From the NCBI RefSeq assembly GCF_036246005.1, contig NZ_CP109171.1, positions 1,910,001 to 1,974,000 of the forward strand: a DNA stretch of 64,000 bases. The letters run 5' to 3'. This DNA is from Streptomyces sp. NBC_01723. GTDB lineage: Bacteria; Actinomycetota; Actinomycetes; Streptomycetales; Streptomycetaceae. The notes under the pieces are model-generated. The model worked only from the letters and a program-made list of their open reading frames with translations, searched no databases and was not told the origin of the DNA. The position numbers were made by a program, and so were the translations under genes. Position 1 is the first letter of the stretch. Each line of letters opens with the position of its first letter. This document shows positions 25,228 to 34,317 of this stretch, one piece after another.

Positions 25228-25658
25228 GGGCCGCATCCGGCATCCGACCGCTCGGTCTGGACACGATGGTCCGCCTCCAGCGCGAACGACGCGCCTCCGC
25301 GACACCCCTGCGACTTCCCGTGCCGGACGGCATGACGGTCCCGCTGGGCTGCGACGCGGTGGCGGTACCCGCCTACCTCGCCCAACAGGTGCTGCCGAGG
25401 CTGCCGCGCGTCGGGTGCATCTACGCCGATGAGACGCACTGGTGGTGGATCGTTCCGTCCGACTCCGACTACGCCCTGGAGTGGCCCGCGCCCGCGCGGT
25501 ACGTCACCGGAGCGGTCGTCCCGGACGCCTCGGCCGTTCCCGGCCTCATCCACCGCCCGGACGGCACGGTTCCGTACACCCCGCCCATCCCGCTCTACCT
25601 GGCGCTGTGCAGGCTGACGAACACGACGCCCACCTGGTCCCGGCCGGTGAGCGCGTAG
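25197..25658 (+). CDS. hypothetical protein downstream of the HATPase gene
   Basis: 153 residues, no family recognised. It overlaps the 3' end of the HATPase gene by 31 nt and so is probably co-translated with it. Features: a C-terminal block VGCIYADETHWWWIVPSDSDY and YVTGAVVPDASAVPGLIHRPDGTVPYTPPIPLYLALCR, compact and globular, with no signal or membrane segment. ATG 25197 has GGAG about 6 nt upstream; ATG 25218 (GGGGA upstream) would give 146 residues. It probably belongs to the same regulatory cluster. Confidence 0.65.
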   Translation: MARDGDRMAVRAASGIRPLGLDTMVRLQRERRASATPLRLPVPDGMTVPLGCDAVAVPAYLAQQVLPRLPRVGCIYADETHWWWIVPSDSDYALEWPAPARYVTGAVVPDASAVPGLIHRPDGTVPYTPPIPLYLALCRLTNTTPTWSRPVSA

Positions 25659-25920
25659 GCGTCGCCGCGCCCTGCCTCTCCCCCGCGAGCCCGCGGCCAC
25701 CCCCTTCGCCGTCACGCGCTCCCTCCTCCGCGGCGCCGGCCCGCCCCGCACGCCCGCACGAACCGCGCCGGGATCCGGCCGCTTCGCCCCGCGCGCCCCC
25801 TTCCGGCTCCGCCGGGTCCGGCGTGCGCCCGCGCGCTCCGCCCTCCCCCTCCCGCGCCCTGCCCCCTGGCGTCCCGCCCCGCGATAGTGGCCGTCCGTCC
25901 ACGATCGGGGGAGGCCGACG

Positions 25921-27867
25921 GTGCGCAGGAAGGGCAGCACGGAACCTGCCGGGGTGTCGGAGTCGGAGCGGCTGCTCTTCGGCGGCCCCCTGCGCTACGA
26001 CATGGGCTGGAACCAGCACGCCGACGCGTTCCTCGAGCTGGGCTTCCGCGCGATGCTGACCCGGTTGCCGTCCCTGCTGGCGTCCAGCCTCCGGCTCGCC
26101 CGGCAGGCCGACCCGCGGGCGGCGCGGACGGTACTCGCGGCCGAGGTGGGCCGGGGCCTGGCGCAGGCGGTCAGTCTCCTCGCCGTCAACAGCGCGCTGG
26201 CCGGGCTGATGGCCGCCGGTCCGATCGAGGAGCGCCTGCGCGGGACCGTCCCCGCACTGGTCACGGTGGCCGGGGTGATGCTGGTCGCGGCGCTGCTGCG
26301 GGCGACGTCGACGTACGCGACCGGGCGGCTGGAGCCGAAGGTCGAGCGGGTGGCCACCGAGCGGTACCTGGAGCGGGCGGCGGCCGTGGAGCTGTCCGCG
26401 ATCGAGGACCACGCCTTCCACAAGCTCCTGGACACCGCCCAGTACGGCGCGGCCTCCGCGCGGCGCATGATCTCGTACGGCGCCCGCGTGGTGAACGCGA
26501 TGATCTCGCTGATCGCGGCGGCCGGCGTCCTGACCGTGCTGCACCCGGCGCTGCTGCCGCTGCTGGTGACGATGACGCTGCCGAGCGCCTGGAGCGCGCT
26601 GACCCTGGCCCGTCGCCGGTACGAGTCCTTCCACGCCTGGGTGCAGCACGAGCGGGCGGGACGGCTGCTGGGCAGTCTGCTGATCGAACCGGCCGCGGCC
26701 CCCGAGATCCGGGTGCACTCGGTGGGCCCCTTCCTGCTGCGGCACTTCCGCGCGATGTCGGAGACCGCGGAGGCGGAGCAGGCCAGGCTGGCCCGGCTGG
26801 CGGCCCGTACGGGGCTGATCGCGTCGGCCTGGACGGGGGTGGCGACGGCGGCGACGTACGCGACCCTCGGCGGGCTGCTGCTGGGCGGCGCGATGGCCCT
26901 GTCCGTGGCGGGCACCGCGGTGATCGCCATCCGCACCGGCTCGCAGAGCCTCGGCACCCTGGTCGTCGAGGTCAACGCGCTCCACGAGGAGGCACTCTTC
27001 GTCGGCGACCTGGACCGGCTGCACGTGGAGGCGGCCGAGCGGGCCATCCCGCTGGGCGGCGCCGCGCTCCCCGAGGACCCCAAGGAGATCCGCTTCGAGG
27101 GCGTCACGTTCAGTTATCCGGGCGACGCGACCCGCCCGGCGCTCGACGACGTGACGCTCTCCCTGCCGCTGGGCCGGATCGTGGCCCTCGTCGGCGAGAA
27201 CGGCTCGGGCAAAACCACGCTGGTCAAGCTGCTCGCGGGCCTCTACACACCGGACCGGGGCCGCGTCACCTGGGACGGTGTCGACGCGGCGACGGCGGAC
27301 CGGCACGCGCTCGCCGAACGGGTCGCGATGGTGGCCCAGGACTTCAAGCGCTGGCCGTTCACCGCGCGGGTGAACGTCGCCGTGGGCCGCTCCTCGGTGC
27401 CGCTGGGCGACGAGCGGGTGGCCGACGCGGTCGCCGAGGCCGGCGCCGAGGACGTCGTCGCGGATCTGCCGCGCGGCCTGGACACCCTGCTGGCCCGCAA
27501 TTTCAGCGGGGGGCACGAGCTGTCCGGCGGCCAGTGGCAGCGGGTGGGGATCGCGCGGGCGGCGTACCGGCAGGGCCGCATCCTCATCGTCGACGAACCG
27601 ACGGCGGCCCTGGACGCCCGAGCCGAGGTGGAGGTCTTCGAGAAGATCCGCGCCCTGGCCGGCAGCGGGCAGACCGTCGTCCTGATCACCCACCGGCTCG
27701 CCTCCGTGCGCCACGCGGACCTGGTGCACGTCCTCGACCAGGGCAGGCTGGTGGAGTCCGGGACCCCGGACGAGCTGCTGGCCACCGGCGGGGTCTACGC
27801 GGAGCTGTACTCGCTCCAGGCGGAACAGTTCACGAAGGCGCCGGTACCGGCCCCGGAGGCGGGCTGA
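25921..27867 (+). CDS. ABC exporter, fused membrane and ATPase domains
   Basis: 648 residues. Membrane domain about 45-360, with six helices typical of type IV ABC exporters, then an ATPase domain: Walker A LVGENGSGKTT near residue 424, Q-loop MVAQDFKRW, signature ELSGGQWQRVGIARAAY, Walker B ILIVDEPTAALD and H-loop LITHRLASVRHADL. Such half-transporters dimerise and export lipids, peptides or drugs; the substrate is unknown. GTG 25921 has GGGGGAGG 6 nt upstream; GATAGT near 25884 is a plausible -10. Confidence 0.92.
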   Translation: MRRKGSTEPAGVSESERLLFGGPLRYDMGWNQHADAFLELGFRAMLTRLPSLLASSLRLARQADPRAARTVLAAEVGRGLAQAVSLLAVNSALAGLMAAGPIEERLRGTVPALVTVAGVMLVAALLRATSTYATGRLEPKVERVATERYLERAAAVELSAIEDHAFHKLLDTAQYGAASARRMISYGARVVNAMISLIAAAGVLTVLHPALLPLLVTMTLPSAWSALTLARRRYESFHAWVQHERAGRLLGSLLIEPAAAPEIRVHSVGPFLLRHFRAMSETAEAEQARLARLAARTGLIASAWTGVATAATYATLGGLLLGGAMALSVAGTAVIAIRTGSQSLGTLVVEVNALHEEALFVGDLDRLHVEAAERAIPLGGAALPEDPKEIRFEGVTFSYPGDATRPALDDVTLSLPLGRIVALVGENGSGKTTLVKLLAGLYTPDRGRVTWDGVDAATADRHALAERVAMVAQDFKRWPFTARVNVAVGRSSVPLGDERVADAVAEAGAEDVVADLPRGLDTLLARNFSGGHELSGGQWQRVGIARAAYRQGRILIVDEPTAALDARAEVEVFEKIRALAGSGQTVVLITHRLASVRHADLVHVLDQGRLVESGTPDELLATGGVYAELYSLQAEQFTKAPVPAPEAG

Positions 27868-27876
27868 CCCGGGTCG

Positions 27877-28062
27877 TCAGGCCGCCGCGTCACCCGCGGC
27901 GACGGCGCCGCGCACCACGACCAGGAACATGTCCGTGGCGAGGTCCATGACCACTTCGGCGGGCTGGCCCTCCAGCCGCCGTGCCTGTGCGAACTCCTCC
28001 GCCGGCCAGGATCCTCGCGGTCCACCTGCGGGAAAGCGTTCGAGCACTGTTCGCCCGTTCAC
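27877..28062 (-). CDS. small hypothetical protein (61 aa)
   Basis: No family recognised. The GTG at 28062 has an ideal GGAGG 6 nt upstream, and the frame runs to a stop 9 nt from the exporter gene. Sequence: an arginine/proline-rich N-terminal third, then a hydrophobic helix-like LEGQPAEVVMDLATDMFLVVV. The strong ribosome site and biased third positions support a real gene. A longer in-frame start at 28158 gives residues unlike coding sequence. Confidence 0.6.
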   Translation of the reverse strand: MNGRTVLERFPAGGPRGSWPAEEFAQARRLEGQPAEVVMDLATDMFLVVVRGAVAAGDAAA

Positions 28063-28219
28063 TCCGCACCTCCATGTAGCGCTGTACTCGTAGAGAGTTA
28101 AACGCCAACCATGGAGCGAAAGCCTCGCGCGGTGATGGTACTGAGACATAGTTGACACTCGTTCACCGCAAAGTGTGAGCCGTGACGCGACCGTTCGGCC
28201 GTTTCCGCTACGGAGCGTC

Positions 28220-28909
28220 TCAGTCCTCGTACTCGTCGTGGTAGCGGACTCCCTCGCTGCCCGCGGGCGCGCCGAGAGCCGTCGCGCGCCCCTCCGGTTT
28301 CTCCCACGGCTCCTGCCGGCCGAGCGCGGTCAGGTCGAGCAGGCTGGTGGTGGAGCCGACCCCGTCGAGGCCGCGCTCGTACGTCGAGTAGGTGTGGAAG
28401 ACGCGCTCGCGGTCGCGCAGGAAGCAGCTGAGGCCCGGCCGCTCGACCAGCTCGCCCTCGTGTTCGAGGGTGACCTCGAAGTCGGCGTTGAAGTCGCTGA
28501 CGTACGACGAGAACCAGGGCAGCGTCCAGCCCATCCGCGCCTTGAACGGAAGGATCTTCGGGTACGGCGCCCGGGAGACGGCGGCGAAGGACGTACCGCG
28601 GGCCCTCAGGTGCGCGAGGTGGCCGATCTGGTCCAGGAACGCGGAGCAACTGCGGCAGCCCGCGTCCCACTCGGGCGCGAACATGAAGTGGTAGACGACG
28701 AGCTGGTCGCGGCCCCCGAAGAGGTCGAGGAGGGTGGCCTTGCCGTCGCCGCCCTCGAACACGTACTCCTTGTCGACCTCCACCATGGGCAACCCGCGCC
28801 GTTCGGCGTTGAGGGCGTCACGCGCGCGGGTGGCCGCCTTCTCCTTGGCCAGTAAGGCCGCGCGCGCCGCGCGCCAGTCCGCGCGGGTCACGATCTCGGG
28901 CAGCGACAT
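28220..28909 (-). CDS. DUF899 family thioredoxin-like protein, with a TTA codon
   Basis: 229 residues. DUF899 pattern: RADWRAARAALLAKEKAATRARDALNAERRGLPMVEVDKEYVFEG, LLDLFGGRDQLVVYHFMF, then a CxxC-like site GCRSCSAFLDQIGHL near residue 85. The rest follows the thioredoxin fold of this family; its biochemical role is not known. GGAGGAG lies about 8 nt before the ATG at 28909. Codon 19 (28855-28853) is TTA, so expression may depend on bldA. Confidence 0.9.
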   Translation of the reverse strand: MSLPEIVTRADWRAARAALLAKEKAATRARDALNAERRGLPMVEVDKEYVFEGGDGKATLLDLFGGRDQLVVYHFMFAPEWDAGCRSCSAFLDQIGHLAHLRARGTSFAAVSRAPYPKILPFKARMGWTLPWFSSYVSDFNADFEVTLEHEGELVERPGLSCFLRDRERVFHTYSTYERGLDGVGSTTSLLDLTALGRQEPWEKPEGRATALGAPAGSEGVRYHDEYED

Positions 28910-29021
28910 GGCTCCAGCTCCTCCATTGCGACGGAACGTCGAAAGGTGGTGACTGCCGTTGGGAGAAGAACTCATCGCGGCTCGGAGAACTTTCCTTTCC
29001 GGGCCGCCGCGCGGATGCGGT

Positions 29022-30386
29022 TCAGGTGTCGTACTCCTGGACACGCCGCCCGTGGCCGCGGTCGGTGAGGGCGGGCAGCCGCTCCTCCAACTCCCGCACC
29101 ACGGCGGGCACGTCGAGGGTGAGCAGCACGCGGTCCCGCATGAGGACGCGGCCGTCGACGATCGTCGTGCGCACGTCGGCGGAGCGGGCGCTGTGCACCA
29201 GGGTGGCGGCGAGGTCGTGCACCGGCTGCGTGTGCGGTTCCGTGAGGTCGACGAGGATCAGGTCGGCCCGCAGGCCCGGCGCGATGCGGCCGACGGTGCC
29301 GGCGAGCCCGACCGCGTCGGCGCTCTGCAGGGTGGCGTGGTGGAGGGCCTGACGGGAGGTCAGCCAGCGCGGATCGCCCTCGGTGGACTTCTGGATCAGG
29401 GAGGTGAGCGCCATCGACTCCCACACGTCGAGGGAGTTGTTGGAGGCGGCGCCGTCCGTGGCGAGGCCGACGGGGATCCCGATGTCGCGCAGGGCGCGCA
29501 CCGGGGTGGTGTCGGGCCAGGCGAACTTGAGGTAGCCGCGAGGTGCGGTCGCCACGGCCGTACGGCCCTCCGCGCGGGCGAGGAGCGGCAGATCGTCCCC
29601 GGTGATGCCGGTGCCGTGCGCGATGAGCACGTCGGTGCCGAGGATGCCCGTGCGCTCCAGGACCCGGATCGGGGTGGCCCCGTGCCGGGCGAGGCTGGTG
29701 TCGGTCTGGTCCCGGTTCTCGGCGGCGTGGAGGTGCACGGGCAGTCCGTGGTCGCGGGCGAGCGCGGCGGTGGCGGCGAGGTCGGCGTCGGTCACCGTGT
29801 AGGGGGCGTGCGGGGCGAGGGCGGTGGTGATGCGGCCGCCTGCGGCGCCCCGGTGCCGCAACGCGAACTCCAGTGACGCCTCCCGCCCCTCGGGGCCCTG
29901 CGAGGAGAAGTACGCCTGGCCCAGCTGCGCCCGCATCCCGCACGCGGCGACGACGGCGGCCACGGCGTCCATGGCGAAGTAGCTGTCCGCGAAGGTGGTC
30001 ACCCCCGCGCGGATCATCTCGGCGCAGGCCAGCCGGGCGCCCAGGGTCACGTCCCGTTCGGTGAGGTTGGACTCGACGGGCCAGACGACGTCGTTGAACC
30101 ACTCCTCGGTGGGCAGGTCCTCGGCGAGGCCCCGCAGGGCGACCATCGGCGCGTGCGTGTGGCAGTTGACCAGCCCGGGGAGGGCGACCTGGCCACGGGC
30201 GTCGATGCGGTCGGCGGCGGCCAGGCCGGCGACGGCGGCGGCGGTCGTCACGGAGTCGACGGCTCCGTCCCGTACGACGATCGCGGCGTCCTCCTCGAAA
30301 CCGATCCGCTCCCGGTCGTCGTGGACGAGGACGGTGCAGCCGGTGATGACGAGATCCGCGGGCTTCCCGTGCGAAGAAGGCGTCAT
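29022..30386 (-). CDS. amidohydrolase, S-adenosylhomocysteine/methylthioadenosine deaminase-like
   Basis: 454 residues of the metal-dependent amidohydrolase superfamily. Metal site: NCHTHAPMVALRG (HxH near residue 75), VHLHAAENRDQTD, VLIAHGTGI and the Asp of GLATDGAASNNSLDVWE. The order and spacing match the MtaD/SsnA/guanine-deaminase-like group. Deamination of an adenosine-type substrate (SAH or MTA) or a related base is the best guess. The ATG at 30386 is chosen since TAGGTT lies 6 nt upstream as a -10; GTG 30389 is adjacent. Confidence 0.87.
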   Translation of the reverse strand: MTPSSHGKPADLVITGCTVLVHDDRERIGFEEDAAIVVRDGAVDSVTTAAAVAGLAAADRIDARGQVALPGLVNCHTHAPMVALRGLAEDLPTEEWFNDVVWPVESNLTERDVTLGARLACAEMIRAGVTTFADSYFAMDAVAAVVAACGMRAQLGQAYFSSQGPEGREASLEFALRHRGAAGGRITTALAPHAPYTVTDADLAATAALARDHGLPVHLHAAENRDQTDTSLARHGATPIRVLERTGILGTDVLIAHGTGITGDDLPLLARAEGRTAVATAPRGYLKFAWPDTTPVRALRDIGIPVGLATDGAASNNSLDVWESMALTSLIQKSTEGDPRWLTSRQALHHATLQSADAVGLAGTVGRIAPGLRADLILVDLTEPHTQPVHDLAATLVHSARSADVRTTIVDGRVLMRDRVLLTLDVPAVVRELEERLPALTDRGHGRRVQEYDT

Positions 30387-30392
30387 CACGCC

Positions 30393-30398
30393 AACCTA
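30393..30398 (-). promoter_or_regulatory. -10 element, leaderless start
   Basis: TAGGTT on the minus strand, 6 nt before the ATG at 30386. Confidence 0.55.
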
Positions 30399-30439
30399 CG
30401 GGGGCGGGCGCCGCCACGGCTCCGGTCCGCCGGGGGCGC

Positions 30440-32296
30440 TCACCCCGCGAGCGGCAGTTCGGGGCGGTCGCCGCCCACGCGTCCGCGCCGCTGGGCCAGT
30501 TCGTCCCCCAGCTCGGCGAGCCGGGCGGTGTGACGGGGCGTGAGCCGGCCGGTGTCGTCGAGGTGGACGGCGCAGGCGGTGGTGGTGTCGACGAGCCGCT
30601 CGAGGACCGCGGCGACCTCGTCCGTGCCCTCGGAGTGGCGGGCGAGGGCGGGCAGTTCGGCGGCGGCGCGGTCGATGGCGGCACGTGCCTCGGCGAGCGT
30701 GCGGTAGGCCTCGCGGCGGAGCGTCCACCGGGTAGCGCGGTCGCCGGACCCGCTCAGTACGTGTGCGAGGTAGGCCTGCGCTGCGGCGTCGGCGGCCCCG
30801 ATCCGGGCCCGTACGCCGCCGCCCCGCTGTCCCGGCATCGGCAGATGCCCGACGACCAGCACGATCGCGCAGGCCAGCAGCGTCTCCCCGATGCGGCCGG
30901 CGGATGCCTGGGGTTCGCCGCCCACCATGACCAGGGCGAGGACGAGGACGGTGACGACGGTGGTCTGGGCGGCGAAGTGCCGTGCGGCGACCGGCACCAG
31001 GGCACCGCACACGGCGACGAGCGCGACCAGCCCCTCGGGCCGGGGCAGTACGGCCGCGAACCCGGCGAACAGCAAGGCCCCGAGCACGGTCCCGGCCGCC
31101 CGGCACAGGACCCGCGACACGAGCGGACCGAGATCGGGCTTGACGAGGAAGACGGCGGTGGCGGGCAGCCAGTACCAGTGCTGGTGGGCGCCGTACCAGT
31201 GGCCGTGGTGCAGCGCCTGGGCGACGGCGGCGGCGGCTCCGAAGCACAGCCCGGCCCGCAGCCCGTACTCACGCCCTCCCGCCCCGAAGACGTCGCGGGC
31301 GAGGGCGGCGGCCGACCGCCTGCGAGTGTGCAGGTCCTGGCCCCTGCCCAGGTCGAAAGCGACCGCAGCGTGCAGGAGGGCGTCGTCCAGGGCGCGCAGG
31401 GCGGGGTCGGTGCGGTGGGGCGCGGGCAGTGGTCCCGCGTGGGCGTTGCCGCGTACGGCGGCCGCGAGCCGACGGGGCCCTTCCGAGGCACGGGCGGGCA
31501 CGGGCCGCTCGGCCCACGCGAGCGCGGTCGCGGCTTCTCCGAGGGGCAGCGCGGCCGCGTACTGGGCGTGCAGTCGGCGTTCGGCCGCGGTGGAGGCACG
31601 GCGACGCAGCCGGGGTCCGGCGAGCGCGTCCTGGGCGTGGTCGAGGGCGGCGGTGAGCGCGGCCCGGCGGGCCACGGCGTGCTCGGTGCCGACGGCGTCC
31701 AGCAGCGCGGCGACGGCGTCGTACACGTCGGCGACGGCCGCGCGCTCCCCGTCGAAGCGGAAGCCGCCGGTCAGGGAGCCGGGCGTGGGCAGGACCAGCC
31801 GCAGCAGGATCAGCCATCCGGCGCCGGCGAGGAAGGCCAGCACGCTCTGCCAGCCGGGGTCGGGCAACAGCATCCCGGCGCCCACCGCACTGCCGACCAG
31901 CAGCTGCGTCCCGGTCTGGGACGCCACGGGCCCGACGGCACTGACGCCACCCGCGACCAGCCCCAGCCCGGTCAGCACCAGGGTCAGCGGAACGGCGCCC
32001 AGCTGCTGTCCGGCGTACGTCCCGACAAGCAGCCCGGCCGCGCCCGCGAGCGCGGGTACGCCGATCCGCCGCACGGACGCGCGGCGACTGCCCGGCCGGT
32101 CGTTGATGCCGGCCAGCATGGCGGCGATCGCGGCGACGACCCCGAGGGAGGGCCGCCCGGCGACCAGCGCGGTGATCAGCAGCGGCCCGCCGGCCAGCGC
32201 ACCGCGCGTGACCGCGTTCCAGGGCACGGGACCGCGTTGGGCGTTCAGAGCATGGGCGAGCCACGGCGGGAGCACACGGGCGGCGGTACGGAACAA
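30440..32296 (-). CDS. FUSC family membrane protein (fusaric acid resistance-like)
   Basis: 618 residues. Two bundles of membrane helices (about 28-170 and 350-480) separated by a cytosolic helical region (175-340) and followed by a C-terminal coiled region: the classic FUSC/YccS-like layout, related to aromatic acid exporters. Seen: GINDRPGSRRASVRR and HWYWLPATAVFLVKPDLGPLVSRVLCRAAGTVLGALLFA (FUSC core). Start TTG 32296 with AGGAGG 9 nt upstream; no ATG or GTG has comparable support. The exported compound is unknown. Confidence 0.88.
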   Translation of the reverse strand: MFRTAARVLPPWLAHALNAQRGPVPWNAVTRGALAGGPLLITALVAGRPSLGVVAAIAAMLAGINDRPGSRRASVRRIGVPALAGAAGLLVGTYAGQQLGAVPLTLVLTGLGLVAGGVSAVGPVASQTGTQLLVGSAVGAGMLLPDPGWQSVLAFLAGAGWLILLRLVLPTPGSLTGGFRFDGERAAVADVYDAVAALLDAVGTEHAVARRAALTAALDHAQDALAGPRLRRRASTAAERRLHAQYAAALPLGEAATALAWAERPVPARASEGPRRLAAAVRGNAHAGPLPAPHRTDPALRALDDALLHAAVAFDLGRGQDLHTRRRSAAALARDVFGAGGREYGLRAGLCFGAAAAVAQALHHGHWYGAHQHWYWLPATAVFLVKPDLGPLVSRVLCRAAGTVLGALLFAGFAAVLPRPEGLVALVAVCGALVPVAARHFAAQTTVVTVLVLALVMVGGEPQASAGRIGETLLACAIVLVVGHLPMPGQRGGGVRARIGAADAAAQAYLAHVLSGSGDRATRWTLRREAYRTLAEARAAIDRAAAELPALARHSEGTDEVAAVLERLVDTTTACAVHLDDTGRLTPRHTARLAELGDELAQRRGRVGGDRPELPLAG

Positions 32297-32444
32297 GGGG
32301 CGCGGCCTCCTGTCGTCCGGTCGAGGGCGATGACGAGCCTTCGGGCGACGGTGGCCGGGCTGGGTGGTGCGCTGTCAAGCGTACGACGGAATGGCGCGGG
32401 GGCGGAAACGGCCGTGTTTCCGGAGGATGACGGGGCCTCGGCGC

Positions 32445-33224
32445 CTACGCCGCGCCCTCCAGGGCGACGCGCAGGAACGTCTCGGTGTGCTCCACCGAGC
32501 GGGTCAGGGAGTGCGGCTCCGAGGTCAGTCCGGCGACCAGTTCGTCGATCCCGCCCAGACCGGCGCGCTCGACGATGCCCTTCTCGTTGGTGACCCATTC
32601 CCCCCGTCCCGCCAGGACCGCGTGTGCCGTCTGGGTGGTGGCGAGGGCGATGGCGCCGGCGACCTGGGTGAGGGCACCCCTGGGGGCGTGGCCGGTTCTC
32701 GCGTAGGCGAGGGTGGCCGTGGCCGCGCCGTGCCAGTGGTCGGGGGCGGTGGCGCGCAGGGCGTCGGGGTAGCCGGGGCGGGGCAGTTGGCCGCGCAGCG
32801 TCCGGTTGACCGCCAGTTCGGCGACCACCAGGTACGTCGGGATGCCCGCCAGGTGGAACATCAGCGGCTCGACGCCGAAGCGGCCCGCTTCCGCCTCCGT
32901 CACCTGGTGCTCGACCGCGTCGAGGTCGCGGTAGTGCACGTCGACGCGGCGGCCGTCGATCGTCAGCCAGGCGCCGCCGTTGAAGACGCCGCCGCCCCAG
33001 GCGCCGATCTCCGAGACCTCACCGGCCCAGCCGAGGGCGCGGAGGTCGTCGGGGTCGAAGTCGCCCCGGTAGTAGACCGCCATGTCCCAGTCGCTGTCGG
33101 GTCTGTGCGTGCCCTGTGCCCGGGAGCCGCCGAGGGTGACCGCCCGGACGGCGGGCAGGGCGGCGAGCCGGTCGGCGGTGGTGTCGAGGAAGGCCTCGTC
33201 CGTGGGATCCGTGAGGGAGGGCAC
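32445..33224 (-). CDS. nucleotidyltransferase-fold protein
   Basis: 259 residues. Minimal nucleotidyltransferase signature LGGSRAQGTHRPDSDWDMAVYY (GS-x10-DxD) near residues 32-50, with a third acidic residue in RRVDVHYRD. The C-terminal half is helical (QVAGAIALATTQTAHAVLAGRGEWVTNEKG), like kanamycin-nucleotidyltransferase or DUF4037-type proteins. The substrate is unknown; antibiotic modification is possible but unproven. GTG 33224 with AGGAG 9 nt upstream. Confidence 0.85.
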   Translation of the reverse strand: MPSLTDPTDEAFLDTTADRLAALPAVRAVTLGGSRAQGTHRPDSDWDMAVYYRGDFDPDDLRALGWAGEVSEIGAWGGGVFNGGAWLTIDGRRVDVHYRDLDAVEHQVTEAEAGRFGVEPLMFHLAGIPTYLVVAELAVNRTLRGQLPRPGYPDALRATAPDHWHGAATATLAYARTGHAPRGALTQVAGAIALATTQTAHAVLAGRGEWVTNEKGIVERAGLGGIDELVAGLTSEPHSLTRSVEHTETFLRVALEGAA

Positions 33225-33375
33225 TGCGGTGGGCTCCTGGCGGTGACGAGGCGACGGAACGGACACCGGAAGCCTAGGCGGGCCCGGGCGCGGGCCGCGA
33301 GGGAAAACCGGGTGCGCGACGTGGGCCGGGAGGCGGACGATCGGGAGGTTGTCCGCCCAGCTTCCAGGAGCCAAC

Positions 33376-33789
33376 GTGATTCAGCGCGTCACCGTGTCAG
33401 GTCTCTTCCCGCCGCCCACCTACTCCCACGCCTCCGTCGTCGAGGCCGGCACGAGGCTCGCCTTTCTCGCCGGGGCCGTTCCGCTCGACGCGGACGGGAA
33501 GCTGGTCGGCGAGGGCGACGCGGTCCGTCAGGCCGAGCAGGTCGTCGCGAACCTCACCGAGCAGTTGCGTGCCGTCGGCAGCGACCTGCGGTACGTGCTG
33601 TCGACCGATGTGTACGTCGTGGGTACCGAGCCCGCCGAACTGTCCGCCGTCTGGGACGTCGTCGAGGCGTCGGGGCTCAGCACCGGCCCGCATTCCTCGA
33701 CGCTCCTCGGGGTGAGCTGCCTCGGCTACACGGGACAGCTGGTGGAGATCACGGCAACGGCGGTCGTGCCCGGTGAGGCCCGTCCGTGA
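33376..33789 (+). CDS. RidA/YjgF family protein
   Basis: 137 residues. Rid fold: YSHASVVEAGTRLAFLAGAVPLDADGKLVGEGDAVRQAEQVVANL and YTGQLVEITATAVV. The Arg that binds enamine/imine intermediates in canonical RidA (usually R-x-A near residue 105) is not obvious: GPHSSTLLGVSCLGYTG occupies that region. It may be a non-deaminase Rid subfamily member. GTG 33376 with CAGGAG 5 nt upstream. It overlaps the GNAT gene start (GTGA). Confidence 0.88.
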   Translation: MIQRVTVSGLFPPPTYSHASVVEAGTRLAFLAGAVPLDADGKLVGEGDAVRQAEQVVANLTEQLRAVGSDLRYVLSTDVYVVGTEPAELSAVWDVVEASGLSTGPHSSTLLGVSCLGYTGQLVEITATAVVPGEARP

Positions 33790-34256
33790 GCCCGGACACG
33801 GGAGCCGGGGCGGTCGTCCTGCGGCGCGCGTCGGCCGCCGACGCGCGTGCCGCCGCCGACGTGTGGCTGCGCTCCTTCGCCGCCGCGCTGCCGACCGTGG
33901 TCCGGCCCCGGACCGACGACGAGGTCCGGGCGTATTTCCGGCACGTGGTGGTGGAGCACCACGAGACGTGGGTGGCCGAGGAGACCGGTGGTGCGGTGGC
34001 AGGGGTGATGGTGCTGGAGGGCGAGGAGCTGTCGCAGCTGTATCTCGCCCCCGAACGGCGCGGTCGCGGGCTCGGCGACCGGTTCGTCGCCCTGGCCAAG
34101 GAGCGCAGGCCGGCCGGGCTCGAGCTGTGGACGTTCCAGGTCAACGCGCCCGCGCACCGCTTCTACGAACGGCACGGGTTCACCGCGGTGGAGCGGACGG
34201 ACGGCGCCCGGAACGAGGAGCGGGAGCCGGACGTGCGGTACGTGTGGCGTCCGTAG
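33786..34256 (+). CDS. GNAT family N-acetyltransferase
   Basis: 156 residues. Acetyl-CoA binding motif A is visible as LSQLYLAPERRGRGLGDRFVALAKE (R-x-x-G-x-G/A), followed by LELWTFQVNAPAHRFYERHGFTAVER, the C-terminal GNAT motif. The acceptor is unknown. The start GTG 33786 overlaps the RidA-like stop (GTGA), so the pair is translationally coupled. Confidence 0.92.
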   Translation: MSPDTGAGAVVLRRASAADARAAADVWLRSFAAALPTVVRPRTDDEVRAYFRHVVVEHHETWVAEETGGAVAGVMVLEGEELSQLYLAPERRGRGLGDRFVALAKERRPAGLELWTFQVNAPAHRFYERHGFTAVERTDGARNEEREPDVRYVWRP

Positions 34257-34317
34257 GCGGCGCCCGTGGGCAGGGCATCGGGCACGCCCGGCCGCCGCAC
34301 CCGCGTCCGTACGCCGC

